Assembly: GCF_900095725.1 (NCBI RefSeq)
Contig: NZ_FMMP01000011.1
Span: forward strand, 186,001-250,000
Length of the DNA: 64,000 nucleotides
Origin: Cellulosilyticum sp. I15G10I2
GTDB taxonomy: Bacteria; Bacillota; Clostridia; Lachnospirales; Cellulosilyticaceae
Direction of reading: 5' to 3'
Both the position numbers and the translations under genes were made by a program. Below are positions 18,441 to 26,960 of the stretch, piece after piece (position 1 is the stretch's first letter; each line of letters opens with the position of its first letter). The notes beneath the pieces are model-generated. The model did no database searches, was not told the DNA's origin, and saw nothing but the letters and a program-made list of their open reading frames with translations.

Positions 18441-19319
18441 ATGAATACAAAAAAGATTTATCCATGGTATTTTGCCGCAGCAGCTATTATCATTTATTTT
18501 GTGTTGTGCTTTTTGCCAGGTTTGTTAGGTTTGTTTTATTCACTTACGGACTGGAATGCTTATAGCAGTAAAATTAATTATGTAGGCTTTAGAAATTATT
18601 TAGACATTTTTAAAGATAGTTCACAGTATCGTACTTTTATTTGGAATACCTTGGTTTTTACAGTGGTTACCACTGTACTAAAAACGGCAACAGGTCTTAG
18701 CATGGCGCTCGTTCTGACGAATAAGCGCATCAGGCTATGCAATTTTCACAGACTGGTCATTTTTTCTCCACAAGTTATGTCTTACTTAGTGGTAGGCCTG
18801 GTATTTAAAAGTCTCCTCCATCCTTCCAATGGGTTTGTGAATAACTTTTTAAAAGATATAGGCATGGAATTTATGGCAAAAAGCTGGTTGACAGATTTAA
18901 GTCTTGCTTTTGGGACAGTTATGACTGTTGATACATGGAAAGGTGCAGGTTATATTATGGTCATTATTATTGCTGCGCTGCAGGCTATATCTCCTACATA
19001 TTATGAAGCAGCAAGTATTGACGGCGCTTCTTATTTAGATAAGTTTAGATATATTACGCTGCCGCTTTTAAAACCTATACTTGTAAGTGCAACAGTGCTG
19101 AATGTAACTTATGGACTTCGGGTATTTGATATGGTCTATGCCCTTACTAATGGGGGACCTGGCAATGCCACCGGGGTTATTAACACCGCTGTCTATAAAG
19201 AATTTTCAAAAGGTAATTATGCAATGGGGACTACTTTATCTAGTGTTTTATTTGTAATCGTTCTTGGCCTTTTATATTTTATTGTAAAATCTATGGAAAG
19301 TAAGGAGGTTGATGCATAA
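18441..19319 (+). CDS. Sugar ABC transporter permease (MalF/UgpA type)
   Basis: Protein of 292 residues with six predicted membrane helices and the binding-protein-dependent transport motif EAASIDGASYLDKFRYITLPLLKP (the EAA loop, about 192-215) that contacts the ATPase. AGAGAGG lies before the ATG. It pairs with the next gene, whose start region is adjacent, to form the heterodimeric channel. No ATPase gene is found in this operon, so a shared MsmX/MsiK-type ATPase encoded elsewhere is expected. Confidence 0.93.
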   Translation: MNTKKIYPWYFAAAAIIIYFVLCFLPGLLGLFYSLTDWNAYSSKINYVGFRNYLDIFKDSSQYRTFIWNTLVFTVVTTVLKTATGLSMALVLTNKRIRLCNFHRLVIFSPQVMSYLVVGLVFKSLLHPSNGFVNNFLKDIGMEFMAKSWLTDLSLAFGTVMTVDTWKGAGYIMVIIIAALQAISPTYYEAASIDGASYLDKFRYITLPLLKPILVSATVLNVTYGLRVFDMVYALTNGGPGNATGVINTAVYKEFSKGNYAMGTTLSSVLFVIVLGLLYFIVKSMESKEVDA

Positions 19320-19320
19320 A

Positions 19321-20145
19321 ATGAAAACTAAAAAAATAGTATCAGATATTATCATGAATGCCATTGTATGGAGCATTAGTTTAGTTGTGCTCATCCCCTT
19401 AGTAGTTATTTTACTTAATGCGTTTAAAAGCCAAGCAGAAGCCAATAGTATGTCTTTTTCACTTCCAAAAGAGTGGATGTTTGAGAACTTTTTGGTAGTT
19501 GTTGAAAGAGGCAAGCTGGTAGCTTCTTTTCTTAATAGTTTACTTTATGCGGCAAGCAGTTCTGTAATAATTATTTTAATTGTAGCAGCTGCTGTATTTA
19601 CTTTAGCGCGAAACAGATCACAATTTAATCGGTTTATTTATTACTTTTTGATTGCAGGTATTTCCATTCCTATTAACCATGTAGCGCTTATGGAAGTTAT
19701 GAAACTGACTTTTTTAATGAATACAAGAATAGGCATTATACTCATTTATACAGCCATGAATATTCCACTTAGCATCTTTTTAGGCTATGGCTTTGTTAAT
19801 ACCATTCCAAAAGAGATTGATGAGGCAGCGGTTATTGATGGCTGCACACCGATAATGTTATTTGGAACGGTTATTATACCCCTTTTAAAACCCATTTTAT
19901 CGACATTGTTTATTCTTAACTTTATGACTGTGTGGAACGATTTTATCATGCCTCTTTATTTCTTAAATAATTCTGGGCAGTGGCCTATGACACTGGCGGT
20001 CTATAATTTCTTTGGAGCTTTTGAAAACTCATGGAATCTCGTAAGTGCCAATATTGTACTAACACTTCTCCCGGTATTTATTGTATTTATTTTAGGTCAA
20101 AAACATATTGTAGGCGGTATATCAGCTGGAGCTGTAAAAGGCTAA
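19321..20145 (+). CDS. Sugar ABC transporter permease (MalG/UgpE type)
   Basis: Protein of 274 residues with six membrane helices and the EAA loop PKEIDEAAVIDGCTPIMLFGTVIIPLLKP. The start is set at ATG 19321, 12 nt after GGAGG and 1 nt after the upstream stop; ATG 19312 is only 3 nt from GGAGG and a TTG at 19309 touches it, so both are less likely. It is the partner of the preceding permease and is followed after 16 bases by the alpha-xylosidase gene. Confidence 0.92.
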   Translation: MKTKKIVSDIIMNAIVWSISLVVLIPLVVILLNAFKSQAEANSMSFSLPKEWMFENFLVVVERGKLVASFLNSLLYAASSSVIIILIVAAAVFTLARNRSQFNRFIYYFLIAGISIPINHVALMEVMKLTFLMNTRIGIILIYTAMNIPLSIFLGYGFVNTIPKEIDEAAVIDGCTPIMLFGTVIIPLLKPILSTLFILNFMTVWNDFIMPLYFLNNSGQWPMTLAVYNFFGAFENSWNLVSANIVLTLLPVFIVFILGQKHIVGGISAGAVKG

Positions 20146-20161
20146 GAAAGGAGTTTGAAAA

Positions 20162-22477
20162 ATGAAATTTACAGATGGTCAATGGCTAAACAAAGATAAA
20201 CATACACTACTACATCCACAGCAAGTATTTGATGTAAAACATGAAAATGATACACTCGCAGTGTATGTCTTTACTCAATTTGCACCTGGAAGAGCAAAAA
20301 CATTGGATCAAGGGACACTAACAATCCGGTTAAGCTCTCCACAAGAAAACATTATTAAAGTATGTATCAATCACTTTGAAGGTATTAAAGAGAGAGGGCC
20401 GGTTTTTCCTCTTAATATCCAGTCAAATATAAAAACAGCGTACGAAGAAGACGAAAAGAGTATTACTTTTATCACAGGAAAAACAAAAGCGGTTATTCAA
20501 AAAGAAGTTTTTACGATAGCGTATTTCTACGAAGATAAAAAGCTTACTGGCAGCCTGCCTAAATGCGCGGCTTATATCAATAATGAAAAAGATGAAAAAT
20601 TTATAAGAGAACAGTTAAGCTTAACTGTGGGTGAATGTGTTTATGGACTTGGAGAGCGCTTTACGCCTTTTGTTAAAAATGGGCAGGTTGTAGAGATGTG
20701 GAATGAAGATGGCGGAACGTCTTCAGAACTTGCCTATAAAAACATCCCCTTTTATATAACCAATCAAAATTATGGCGTTTTTATTAATCATCCAGAAAAA
20801 GTATCCTTTGAAGTAGCCTCAGAGCAAGTAGAACGGGTACAGTTTTCGGTACCAGGAGAAAAACTTGAATACTTTATAATTGGTGGAAGCAATATGCGTG
20901 AAGTTATTGCAAACTATACGGCTCTTTCAGGAAAGCCTGCCTTACCGCCGGCTTGGTCTTTTGGCTTGTGGCTTACTACTTCTTTTACAACAAGCTATGA
21001 TGAAAATACAGTCAATGAATTTATAGAAGGTATGTTTAGCCGTGATCTTCCGCTGCATGTTTTTCATTTTGACTGTTTCTGGATGAAAGAAGTGGAATGG
21101 TGCAATTTTGAGTGGGATGAAAGCGTATTCAAAGATCCAGAGGCGATGCTTAGACGCCTTAAAGATAAGGGGCTTAAAATCTGTGTATGGATCAATCCTT
21201 ATATTGCTCAAAAATCTAAACTTTTTAAAGAGGGCATGGAAAAGGGCTACCTTGTCAAACTTGCAAATGGAGATGTGTGGCAATGGGATAGATGGCAAGC
21301 AGGCATGGGACTTGTAGATTTTACAAATCCAGCTGCCAGCGAGTGGTATCAGGAAAAATTAAAAGCACTTTTAGATATGGGGGTAGATTCATTTAAAACT
21401 GACTTTGGAGAGAGAATTCCAACACAAGTTGTTTATTATGATGGGTCAGATCCGATAAAGATGCATAACTTCTATACCTATTTATATAATGAAGCAGTGT
21501 TTGATTTGCTGGTTAGAGAACGAGGCGCAAATGAAGCAGCGCTTTTTGCAAGGTCAGCTACAGCATGTGCACAGAAATTCCCTATTCATTGGGGCGGAGA
21601 TTGCTGGGCGACGTATGAATCAATGGCAGAGAGTCTAAGGGGTGGATTATCTTTATGTATGTCTGGATTTGGATTTTGGAGCCATGATATCAGTGGGTTT
21701 GAAAACTTAGCAAGTCCTGATATTTATAAACGTTGGGTGGCATTTGGTTTGTTGTCAACACACAGCAGACTGCATGGCAGCAGTTCTTACCGTGTGCCAT
21801 GGCTTTTTGATGAAGAAGCAGTAGAGGTGCTGAGGTATTTTACTAACTTAAAATGTAAACTAATGCCTTATCTTTATAACGAAGCGTATAATACTTCACA
21901 AACAGGTTATCCAATGATGCGTTCTATGGTAATGGATTTTAATGAACCAGCCTGCAAATATTTGGATACACAGTATATGCTGGGAGAGTCGCTGATGGTA
22001 GCGCCGATCTTTAATAATGAGGGAAAAGTAAGCTATTATCTGCCAGAAGGCAAGTGGATGAATTTTTTGACGGGCAAGACACTAGAAGGGGGGCGGTATT
22101 ATACAGAAACCCATGACTATATGAGTATTCCGCTTATGGTTAAAGCTAATACACTTATTGCGATAGGTCATAATGATCATGATGTTGTATATGATTATGC
22201 CGAATGTGTTGAAGTGCAGCTTATCCATCTTGAGGAAGGGCAGAAGGCCTCTGCGGTTGTAAGAGACCATAAGGGAGAGATAGAACTCATTGTTAAGGCG
22301 GTATATTACAGCGGTGTTTTAACAGTTACATCAGAGGGAGTGGGCAAACCATGGACATTGCTCCTAAGAAATATTGATAAGGTAACGGCGGCTGTGGGGT
22401 GTAATATAGAAGGCGTAATAGAAGGTTCTAAAGTTACACCAACGGATTATAGCGGCACTATAACGATTGCTTATTAA
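20162..22477 (+). CDS. yicI: Alpha-xylosidase, glycoside hydrolase family 31 (YicI-like)
   Basis: Cytoplasmic enzyme of 771 residues, almost the same length as E. coli YicI (772). It releases alpha-D-xylose from the non-reducing end of isoprimeverose and xyloglucan oligosaccharides in this family. The nucleophile motif is KTDFGERIP (Asp414) and the acid/base motif is HWGGDCWATYESM (Asp480); both are close to YicI and differ from alpha-glucosidase types. No signal peptide, so the substrate must be imported by the ABC transporter encoded directly upstream. GAAAGGAG precedes the ATG, and the gene ends in a perfect terminator. An alpha-glucosidase activity is the main alternative, but the motifs favour xylosidase. 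Confidence 0.92.
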   Translation: MKFTDGQWLNKDKHTLLHPQQVFDVKHENDTLAVYVFTQFAPGRAKTLDQGTLTIRLSSPQENIIKVCINHFEGIKERGPVFPLNIQSNIKTAYEEDEKSITFITGKTKAVIQKEVFTIAYFYEDKKLTGSLPKCAAYINNEKDEKFIREQLSLTVGECVYGLGERFTPFVKNGQVVEMWNEDGGTSSELAYKNIPFYITNQNYGVFINHPEKVSFEVASEQVERVQFSVPGEKLEYFIIGGSNMREVIANYTALSGKPALPPAWSFGLWLTTSFTTSYDENTVNEFIEGMFSRDLPLHVFHFDCFWMKEVEWCNFEWDESVFKDPEAMLRRLKDKGLKICVWINPYIAQKSKLFKEGMEKGYLVKLANGDVWQWDRWQAGMGLVDFTNPAASEWYQEKLKALLDMGVDSFKTDFGERIPTQVVYYDGSDPIKMHNFYTYLYNEAVFDLLVRERGANEAALFARSATACAQKFPIHWGGDCWATYESMAESLRGGLSLCMSGFGFWSHDISGFENLASPDIYKRWVAFGLLSTHSRLHGSSSYRVPWLFDEEAVEVLRYFTNLKCKLMPYLYNEAYNTSQTGYPMMRSMVMDFNEPACKYLDTQYMLGESLMVAPIFNNEGKVSYYLPEGKWMNFLTGKTLEGGRYYTETHDYMSIPLMVKANTLIAIGHNDHDVVYDYAECVEVQLIHLEEGQKASAVVRDHKGEIELIVKAVYYSGVLTVTSEGVGKPWTLLLRNIDKVTAAVGCNIEGVIEGSKVTPTDYSGTITIAY

Positions 22478-22530
22478 TAATACACCAAAAAAGATATGCG
22501 TAAAAGCATATCTTTTTTGGTGTATTATTA
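22475..22530. terminator. Perfect 25-bp bidirectional terminator
   Basis: Arms 22475-22499 and 22506-22530 are exact complements around a 6-nt loop, with A6 and T6 tracts. The left arm includes the stop codon of the alpha-xylosidase; on the other strand it terminates tRNA-Pro. Confidence 0.93.
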
Positions 22531-22531
22531 G

Positions 22532-22604
22532 TTGGAATGACGAGACTCGAACTCGCGACCTCTTGCCCCCCAGACAAGCGCTCTACCACCTGAGCCACAT
22601 CCCA
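22532..22604 (-). tRNA. tRNA-Pro (anticodon GGG)
   Basis: On the minus strand the acceptor TGGGATG (22604-22598) pairs with CATTCCA, the anticodon loop is CTGGGGG (anticodon GGG), and the T loop is TTCGAGT. CCA is not encoded. It lies convergent with the alpha-xylosidase gene. Confidence 0.95.
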
Positions 22605-22638
22605 ATAGTATGACTGTTTTTTATTATCTCGAGATTAT

Positions 22639-22667
22639 ATTATACAATAAAATAAATCTAGATTCAA
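22639..22667 (-). promoter_or_regulatory. Promoter of tRNA-Pro
   Basis: On the minus strand TTGAAT (22667-22662) is exactly 17 nt from TATAAT (22644-22639), 35 nt before the tRNA. Confidence 0.85.
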
Positions 22668-22716
22668 TGCTTAATTCATCTAAATACTTTAGGCAATATA
22701 AATAATATATATTTTA

Positions 22717-22744
22717 TTGACAATAAAAGAGTAAGTGATACAAT
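22717..22744 (+). promoter_or_regulatory. Promoter of the marR-MATE-gshF operon
   Basis: Consensus TTGACA (22717-22722), 16-nt spacer and TACAAT (22739-22744). Confidence 0.85.
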
Positions 22745-22770
22745 AGATGCATAATACATCTATTGTATCA
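22736..22770 (+). promoter_or_regulatory. Palindromic operator overlapping the -10 box
   Basis: Perfect 14-bp inverted repeat (22736-22749 with 22757-22770, half site TGATACAATAGATG) with a 7-nt centre. It covers the -10 box and start site, the usual position for autorepression by a MarR protein such as the one encoded 60 nt downstream. Confidence 0.8.
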
Positions 22771-22829
22771 TACATTAGAGTTAAATAGATTATACCGGTA
22801 TATCATTTATAGAGTAGGGAGGAGAATAA

Positions 22830-23267
22830 ATGGACCTGCAAAAGATCAAGTTACTAAGAGAAAATGTAGAGAAGCTTCAGTTGAATATGAATTGGAGATT
22901 AAAAGAAGAGCTTAGCTGCTGCGGCATCACTTTAGCACAATGTCAAATACTTACAGCACTTGAAAACAAAAAAGAAGTATGTATTGCACAACTTGCAGAG
23001 GCGTTAGGGGTAGATTCTAGTACCCTTAGCCGTACAACAAATAGAATGGTTGAAGCAGGGCTAATAGATAGAATTGCGAACTCTTCAGATAGACGCTATG
23101 TAAGCTTAACACTTACAAGTCAGGGAGAAGAACTCTATCATTATATAAAAGACAGAGACCTGTGCTATTATAAGAAAATACTTGGACTTATACCAGAAGA
23201 TAAAAGAGAACAAGTCATTGAAAGTTTGACATTAGTTGCAGAGGCTTTAAAGTCATATAAGCAATAA
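22830..23267 (+). CDS. MarR-family transcriptional regulator
   Basis: Winged-helix repressor of 145 residues. The DNA-binding core is IAQLAEALGVDSSTLSRTTNRMVEAGLIDR followed by the wing SSDRRYVSLTLTSQGEEL. Two Cys (CCGI, about residues 30-31) and a third at about 37 could respond to thiol oxidation, which is speculative. GGGAGG lies 7-8 nt before the ATG. It is the first gene of an operon with a MATE exporter and GshF, and a perfect palindrome overlaps its promoter, so autorepression is likely; the inducer is probably an exported compound. Confidence 0.92.
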   Translation: MDLQKIKLLRENVEKLQLNMNWRLKEELSCCGITLAQCQILTALENKKEVCIAQLAEALGVDSSTLSRTTNRMVEAGLIDRIANSSDRRYVSLTLTSQGEELYHYIKDRDLCYYKKILGLIPEDKREQVIESLTLVAEALKSYKQ

Positions 23268-23303
23268 TTAGCTGATATTAAAGGACCACGAGGAGTAGAG
23301 TAC

Positions 23304-24632
23304 ATGAAAAAGATTGATTTGACAGAAGGCAATATTGTAAAGGTTATCATTGCACTAGCGCTTCCAATTATGGGAAGTTCATTTTTGCAATTAACTTACA
23401 ATCTTGTAGATATGATATGGGTAGGGCGCCTAGGGAGTGATGCGGTAGCCAGTATTGGTTCATCAGGATTTTTTATAGCATTAGGTTATGCAATTAATGC
23501 ACTAGTTATCACAGGAACAGGTATAAAGGTTGCTCATGAAGTGGGCAGGAAAGACGATGCTGCAGTAGAAGAATATATGAATGCAGGCATTATTTTAAAT
23601 GTTATAATTAGTGTAGGGTATGGCGCTATTTTATTGGTATTTGGAAAAGTTTTCATTGGATTTTTAAAGTTAGGTGATCACGCAATAGAAAGAGATGCCT
23701 ATTTGTATCTGCTTATGAATATACCTATTCTATTCTTTTCCTTTTTTAATATGCTTTATGTAAGGGTGCTTGGCAGTTTTGGGAATACTAAAGCAGCGCT
23801 CAATATTAGCGCAATAGGACTTATTCTCAATATTATCTTAGACCCGATACTGATCTATGGCCTAGAACTAGGCATATTAGGGGCAGCGATAGCTACACTT
23901 TTTGCAAATAGTGTGATGTTTATAGTTTTTAATGTAAAAGGAAAGGATTTCTTTAAATATAGGAAAAAGGTAGGAACTAAGTATGCAAGAATGAAAGAAA
24001 TTATAAGACTTGGCATACCTATGGCTACTCAGAGAATATTATTTACGTTGGTGGGCATTGTACTTGCGAGGATTATAGCAAGGTTTGGTCCAGGGGCTAT
24101 AGCAGCACAGAAGATTGGGTTTCAAATAGAATCTATCGGTCTTATGGTAACAAGCGGATTAAGTGGTGCAGTAGCGAGCTTTGTAGGACAAAATTATGGA
24201 GCGAAGAAGTATAAGCGTATTAATAAAGGCTATGATGCAGCATTCACAATGGGAGTCCTCTATTCTAGTGTTATGGCGGTGATCGTTTTAAGTATACCAG
24301 AAACACTTGTTAGTATTTTTGTTAAAGAACAAAATACTATTGCTATAGCAAGTGAGTATCTTAAAATAGTAGGGGTGACACAAATATTTGGCACAATCGA
24401 AATGGTGTCTAATGGAACCTTTACAGGGCTTGGACTTCCTAAAATTCCAGCGACTATAAGTATTATCTTTACAATGCTGCGTATACCGCTGGCGATGTTG
24501 TTTGCGCCGTTGTGGGGATTAACTGGCATATGGCTTAGTATTACAGTTTCAAGTGTATTAAAGGGCGTTAGTGCCTACTTAATTTATAAATTTAAAGTTT
24601 GGAAGGAGTATAAGGATGCTTTATCTGTTTAA
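23304..24632 (+). CDS. MATE-family multidrug/metabolite exporter
   Basis: Integral membrane protein of 442 residues with about twelve helices in two homologous halves. The N-terminal half has LALPIMGSSFLQLTYNLVDMIWVGRLG and the C-terminal half LGIPMATQRILF, both typical MATE features. It exchanges a cationic or aromatic compound for Na+ or H+. CGAGGAG precedes the ATG. The gene lies 36 bases after the marR gene and overlaps gshF by 17 bases. A substrate related to thiol or redox stress is possible from the neighbour, but this is inference. Confidence 0.92.
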   Translation: MKKIDLTEGNIVKVIIALALPIMGSSFLQLTYNLVDMIWVGRLGSDAVASIGSSGFFIALGYAINALVITGTGIKVAHEVGRKDDAAVEEYMNAGIILNVIISVGYGAILLVFGKVFIGFLKLGDHAIERDAYLYLLMNIPILFFSFFNMLYVRVLGSFGNTKAALNISAIGLILNIILDPILIYGLELGILGAAIATLFANSVMFIVFNVKGKDFFKYRKKVGTKYARMKEIIRLGIPMATQRILFTLVGIVLARIIARFGPGAIAAQKIGFQIESIGLMVTSGLSGAVASFVGQNYGAKKYKRINKGYDAAFTMGVLYSSVMAVIVLSIPETLVSIFVKEQNTIAIASEYLKIVGVTQIFGTIEMVSNGTFTGLGLPKIPATISIIFTMLRIPLAMLFAPLWGLTGIWLSITVSSVLKGVSAYLIYKFKVWKEYKDALSV

Positions 24633-26919
24633 AGAATTATTTGATAAAGAAGAACTCCTCAGTGGGAGATTTGGTATTGAAAGAGAGGCACTTAGAGTAA
24701 AAGCAGATGGCAAGCTTGCCGTGACTAATCACCCAGAGGTATTTGGTGATAAATTATTAAACCCATATATTACGACAGATTTCTCTGAAAGTCAGGTAGA
24801 GCTTATTACGCCTGCATTTAAAACAACCAAGGAAGCCTATTCATTTCTAAACGCACTTTATGATATCGTGGTGTTAGAAATAGGGGATGAATACTTATGG
24901 CCACAGTCTATGCCATGCGATATACCAGATGATGAACATATTCCTATCGCTAAATACAGCGATTGTGGAGAATGTAAGAAGGCACGGGAATATAGAGAAA
25001 AGTTATTCAAAAAGTACGGGGGCAAAAAACAGCTTATCTCAGGTATTCATTACAACTTTTCTTTTGAGGAAACATTATTTGAAAAATTATATGAACATCA
25101 AAAACCTCATATAAGCTATAAAAGCTTTAAGAATAATCTGTATCTTAAAGTGGCAAGAAATTACTTAAGATATAGATGGCTTCTTATTTATCTGATGGGG
25201 GCTGCTCCAATTATTCATTCAAGCTATTCAAAAGAATGTACTAAAAAGCTATTACCCATTAAAGAGGATAGTTTCTCAAATACAGGAGCCATCTCTTATA
25301 GAAATGGAGAATGTGGCTATAAAAATCACACAGATTTATACCCAGACTATACAAGTTTAGAAAGCTATATTACAAGCATAGAAGACTTTGTAAAAGAAAA
25401 TATGATACAAAGTCATAAAGAGCTCTATACTCAAATTAGACCCAAAGCTAAAGATAATAGAGATCTTTTACATTCGTTAAAGGAAGATGGTATACAATAC
25501 ATTGAAATAAGGAGTATAGATATTAATCCATTTGAAAAAGGTGGTATTAGTTTAGAAGATTTAGATTTTATTCATCTTTTTATGCTCTATTTACTGCTAA
25601 AAGAAGAGACATATTACTTAGAATGGCAGCAAGAGGCACTTGAAAATCAAAAGTTGATTTCAAAAAATGGGATAGAGGATATAATGTTCAAAATGAACGG
25701 CGAAGAGAAAAGCCGCGTAGAGTGGATGCTTGATCTCTTAGAAGAAATGAAAAACATGAATGCTGTTTTAGAACTTGACAAAGAGGTGCTTATTGACAAA
25801 ATGATGGAAAAGGCACTTCAAAGCTCACAGATTTATGCCTATCAGATTACTGAGAAAGCAAAAAAACAAGGTTATCTAGAAGCACATATTGAGTGGGCTA
25901 AAAGGTATAAACAAGAATCCTATCATAACCGTTATAAGCTTGAAGGTTATGAGGAACTTGAACTATCTACCCAGATTCTTATGAAAGAAGCTATTAAAAC
26001 AGGTATTCATGTTGATGTGCTTGATAGGTCAGATAATTTTATAGCATTTCGTAAAGGTGAGCTTATAGAGTATGTTAAGCAGGCGACTAAAACTTCTAAA
26101 GATAGTTATATCACAATGTTAATGATGGAGAATAAAACAGTTACTAAGAAAATACTAACAAAAAACGGTATTAATGTGCCAAAAGGCATTGAGCTGAGTT
26201 TAGGTCAGAGTCTTGAACTTGCTGCTGCTAGATATGAAGGTAAACCTATTGTTGTTAAGCCAAAGTCGACGAACTTTGGAACGGGCATTAGTATTTTCCC
26301 AGAGGGTGCCTCAAAAGAAGATATTATGCGTGCACTAGAAATAGGCTTTAAACATGATCATACAGTACTTATTGAAGAATTTGCAAAAGGCAAAGAATAT
26401 AGATTTTTAGTAGTAGGCGATCAGGTAGTAGGTATTTTGCACCGTGTTCCGGCTAATGTGGAAGGAGACGGTATGCATACGATAAGAGAATTGGTGACAG
26501 CTAAAAACCAAGACCCTTTAAGAGGCAAAGGGTATAAGACGCCTCTTGAAAAGATTGAGCTTGATAATAGCAGTGCACTCTTTTTAAAGCAAAAAAATAT
26601 TGACTTTGACTATATTCCTCAAATATCAGAGGTAATATATCTTAGAGAAAACTCCAATATCAGTACCGGCGGAGACAGTATTGATTATACCGATAGTATT
26701 CCAGTCAAATTTAAAGATATTGCTGTTAGGGCTGCAAAGGCAGTAGAAGCCAAGTTTTGTGGTGTAGACATGATGCTAGAAGAGTATGAGAATCCAGAGA
26801 GTAACTACTCCATTATAGAAATAAATTTTAATCCAGCAATCCATATTCATAGTTTTCCTTATAAAGGTAAGGAGAGGAATATAGCTAGAAGTGTCCTAGA
26901 AGTACTGGAACTTATTTGA
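24616..26919 (+). CDS. gshF: Bifunctional glutamate-cysteine ligase/glutathione synthetase
   Basis: Cytoplasmic enzyme of 767 residues (GshF/GshAB proteins are usually 750-780) that makes glutathione from Glu, Cys and Gly in two ATP-dependent steps. Residues 1 to about 480 are a GshA-type ligase (GRFGIEREALRV, TDFSESQVELITP, EIRSIDINPF). Residues about 490-767 are an ATP-grasp synthetase related to D-Ala-D-Ala ligase (KPKSTNFGTGISIF, EEFAKGKEYRFLVV, IEINFNPAIHIHSFP). GGAAGGAG lies before the ATG, which is inside the end of the MATE gene, implying translational coupling. Co-occurrence with a MarR regulator suggests stress-linked expression. Confidence 0.95.
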   Translation: MLYLFKELFDKEELLSGRFGIEREALRVKADGKLAVTNHPEVFGDKLLNPYITTDFSESQVELITPAFKTTKEAYSFLNALYDIVVLEIGDEYLWPQSMPCDIPDDEHIPIAKYSDCGECKKAREYREKLFKKYGGKKQLISGIHYNFSFEETLFEKLYEHQKPHISYKSFKNNLYLKVARNYLRYRWLLIYLMGAAPIIHSSYSKECTKKLLPIKEDSFSNTGAISYRNGECGYKNHTDLYPDYTSLESYITSIEDFVKENMIQSHKELYTQIRPKAKDNRDLLHSLKEDGIQYIEIRSIDINPFEKGGISLEDLDFIHLFMLYLLLKEETYYLEWQQEALENQKLISKNGIEDIMFKMNGEEKSRVEWMLDLLEEMKNMNAVLELDKEVLIDKMMEKALQSSQIYAYQITEKAKKQGYLEAHIEWAKRYKQESYHNRYKLEGYEELELSTQILMKEAIKTGIHVDVLDRSDNFIAFRKGELIEYVKQATKTSKDSYITMLMMENKTVTKKILTKNGINVPKGIELSLGQSLELAAARYEGKPIVVKPKSTNFGTGISIFPEGASKEDIMRALEIGFKHDHTVLIEEFAKGKEYRFLVVGDQVVGILHRVPANVEGDGMHTIRELVTAKNQDPLRGKGYKTPLEKIELDNSSALFLKQKNIDFDYIPQISEVIYLRENSNISTGGDSIDYTDSIPVKFKDIAVRAAKAVEAKFCGVDMMLEEYENPESNYSIIEINFNPAIHIHSFPYKGKERNIARSVLEVLELI

Positions 26920-26960
26920 AAAAGTCACCCAAATACGTATACAAGAGGGGGAGTGCTCGG

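Noticed and set aside
26916-26960. TTG 26916 as start of the hybrid kinase, overlapping gshF
   Set aside because: There is no ribosome binding site at proper distance, while ATG 26961 follows GAGGGGGAG and begins with a natural membrane-protein N-terminus.
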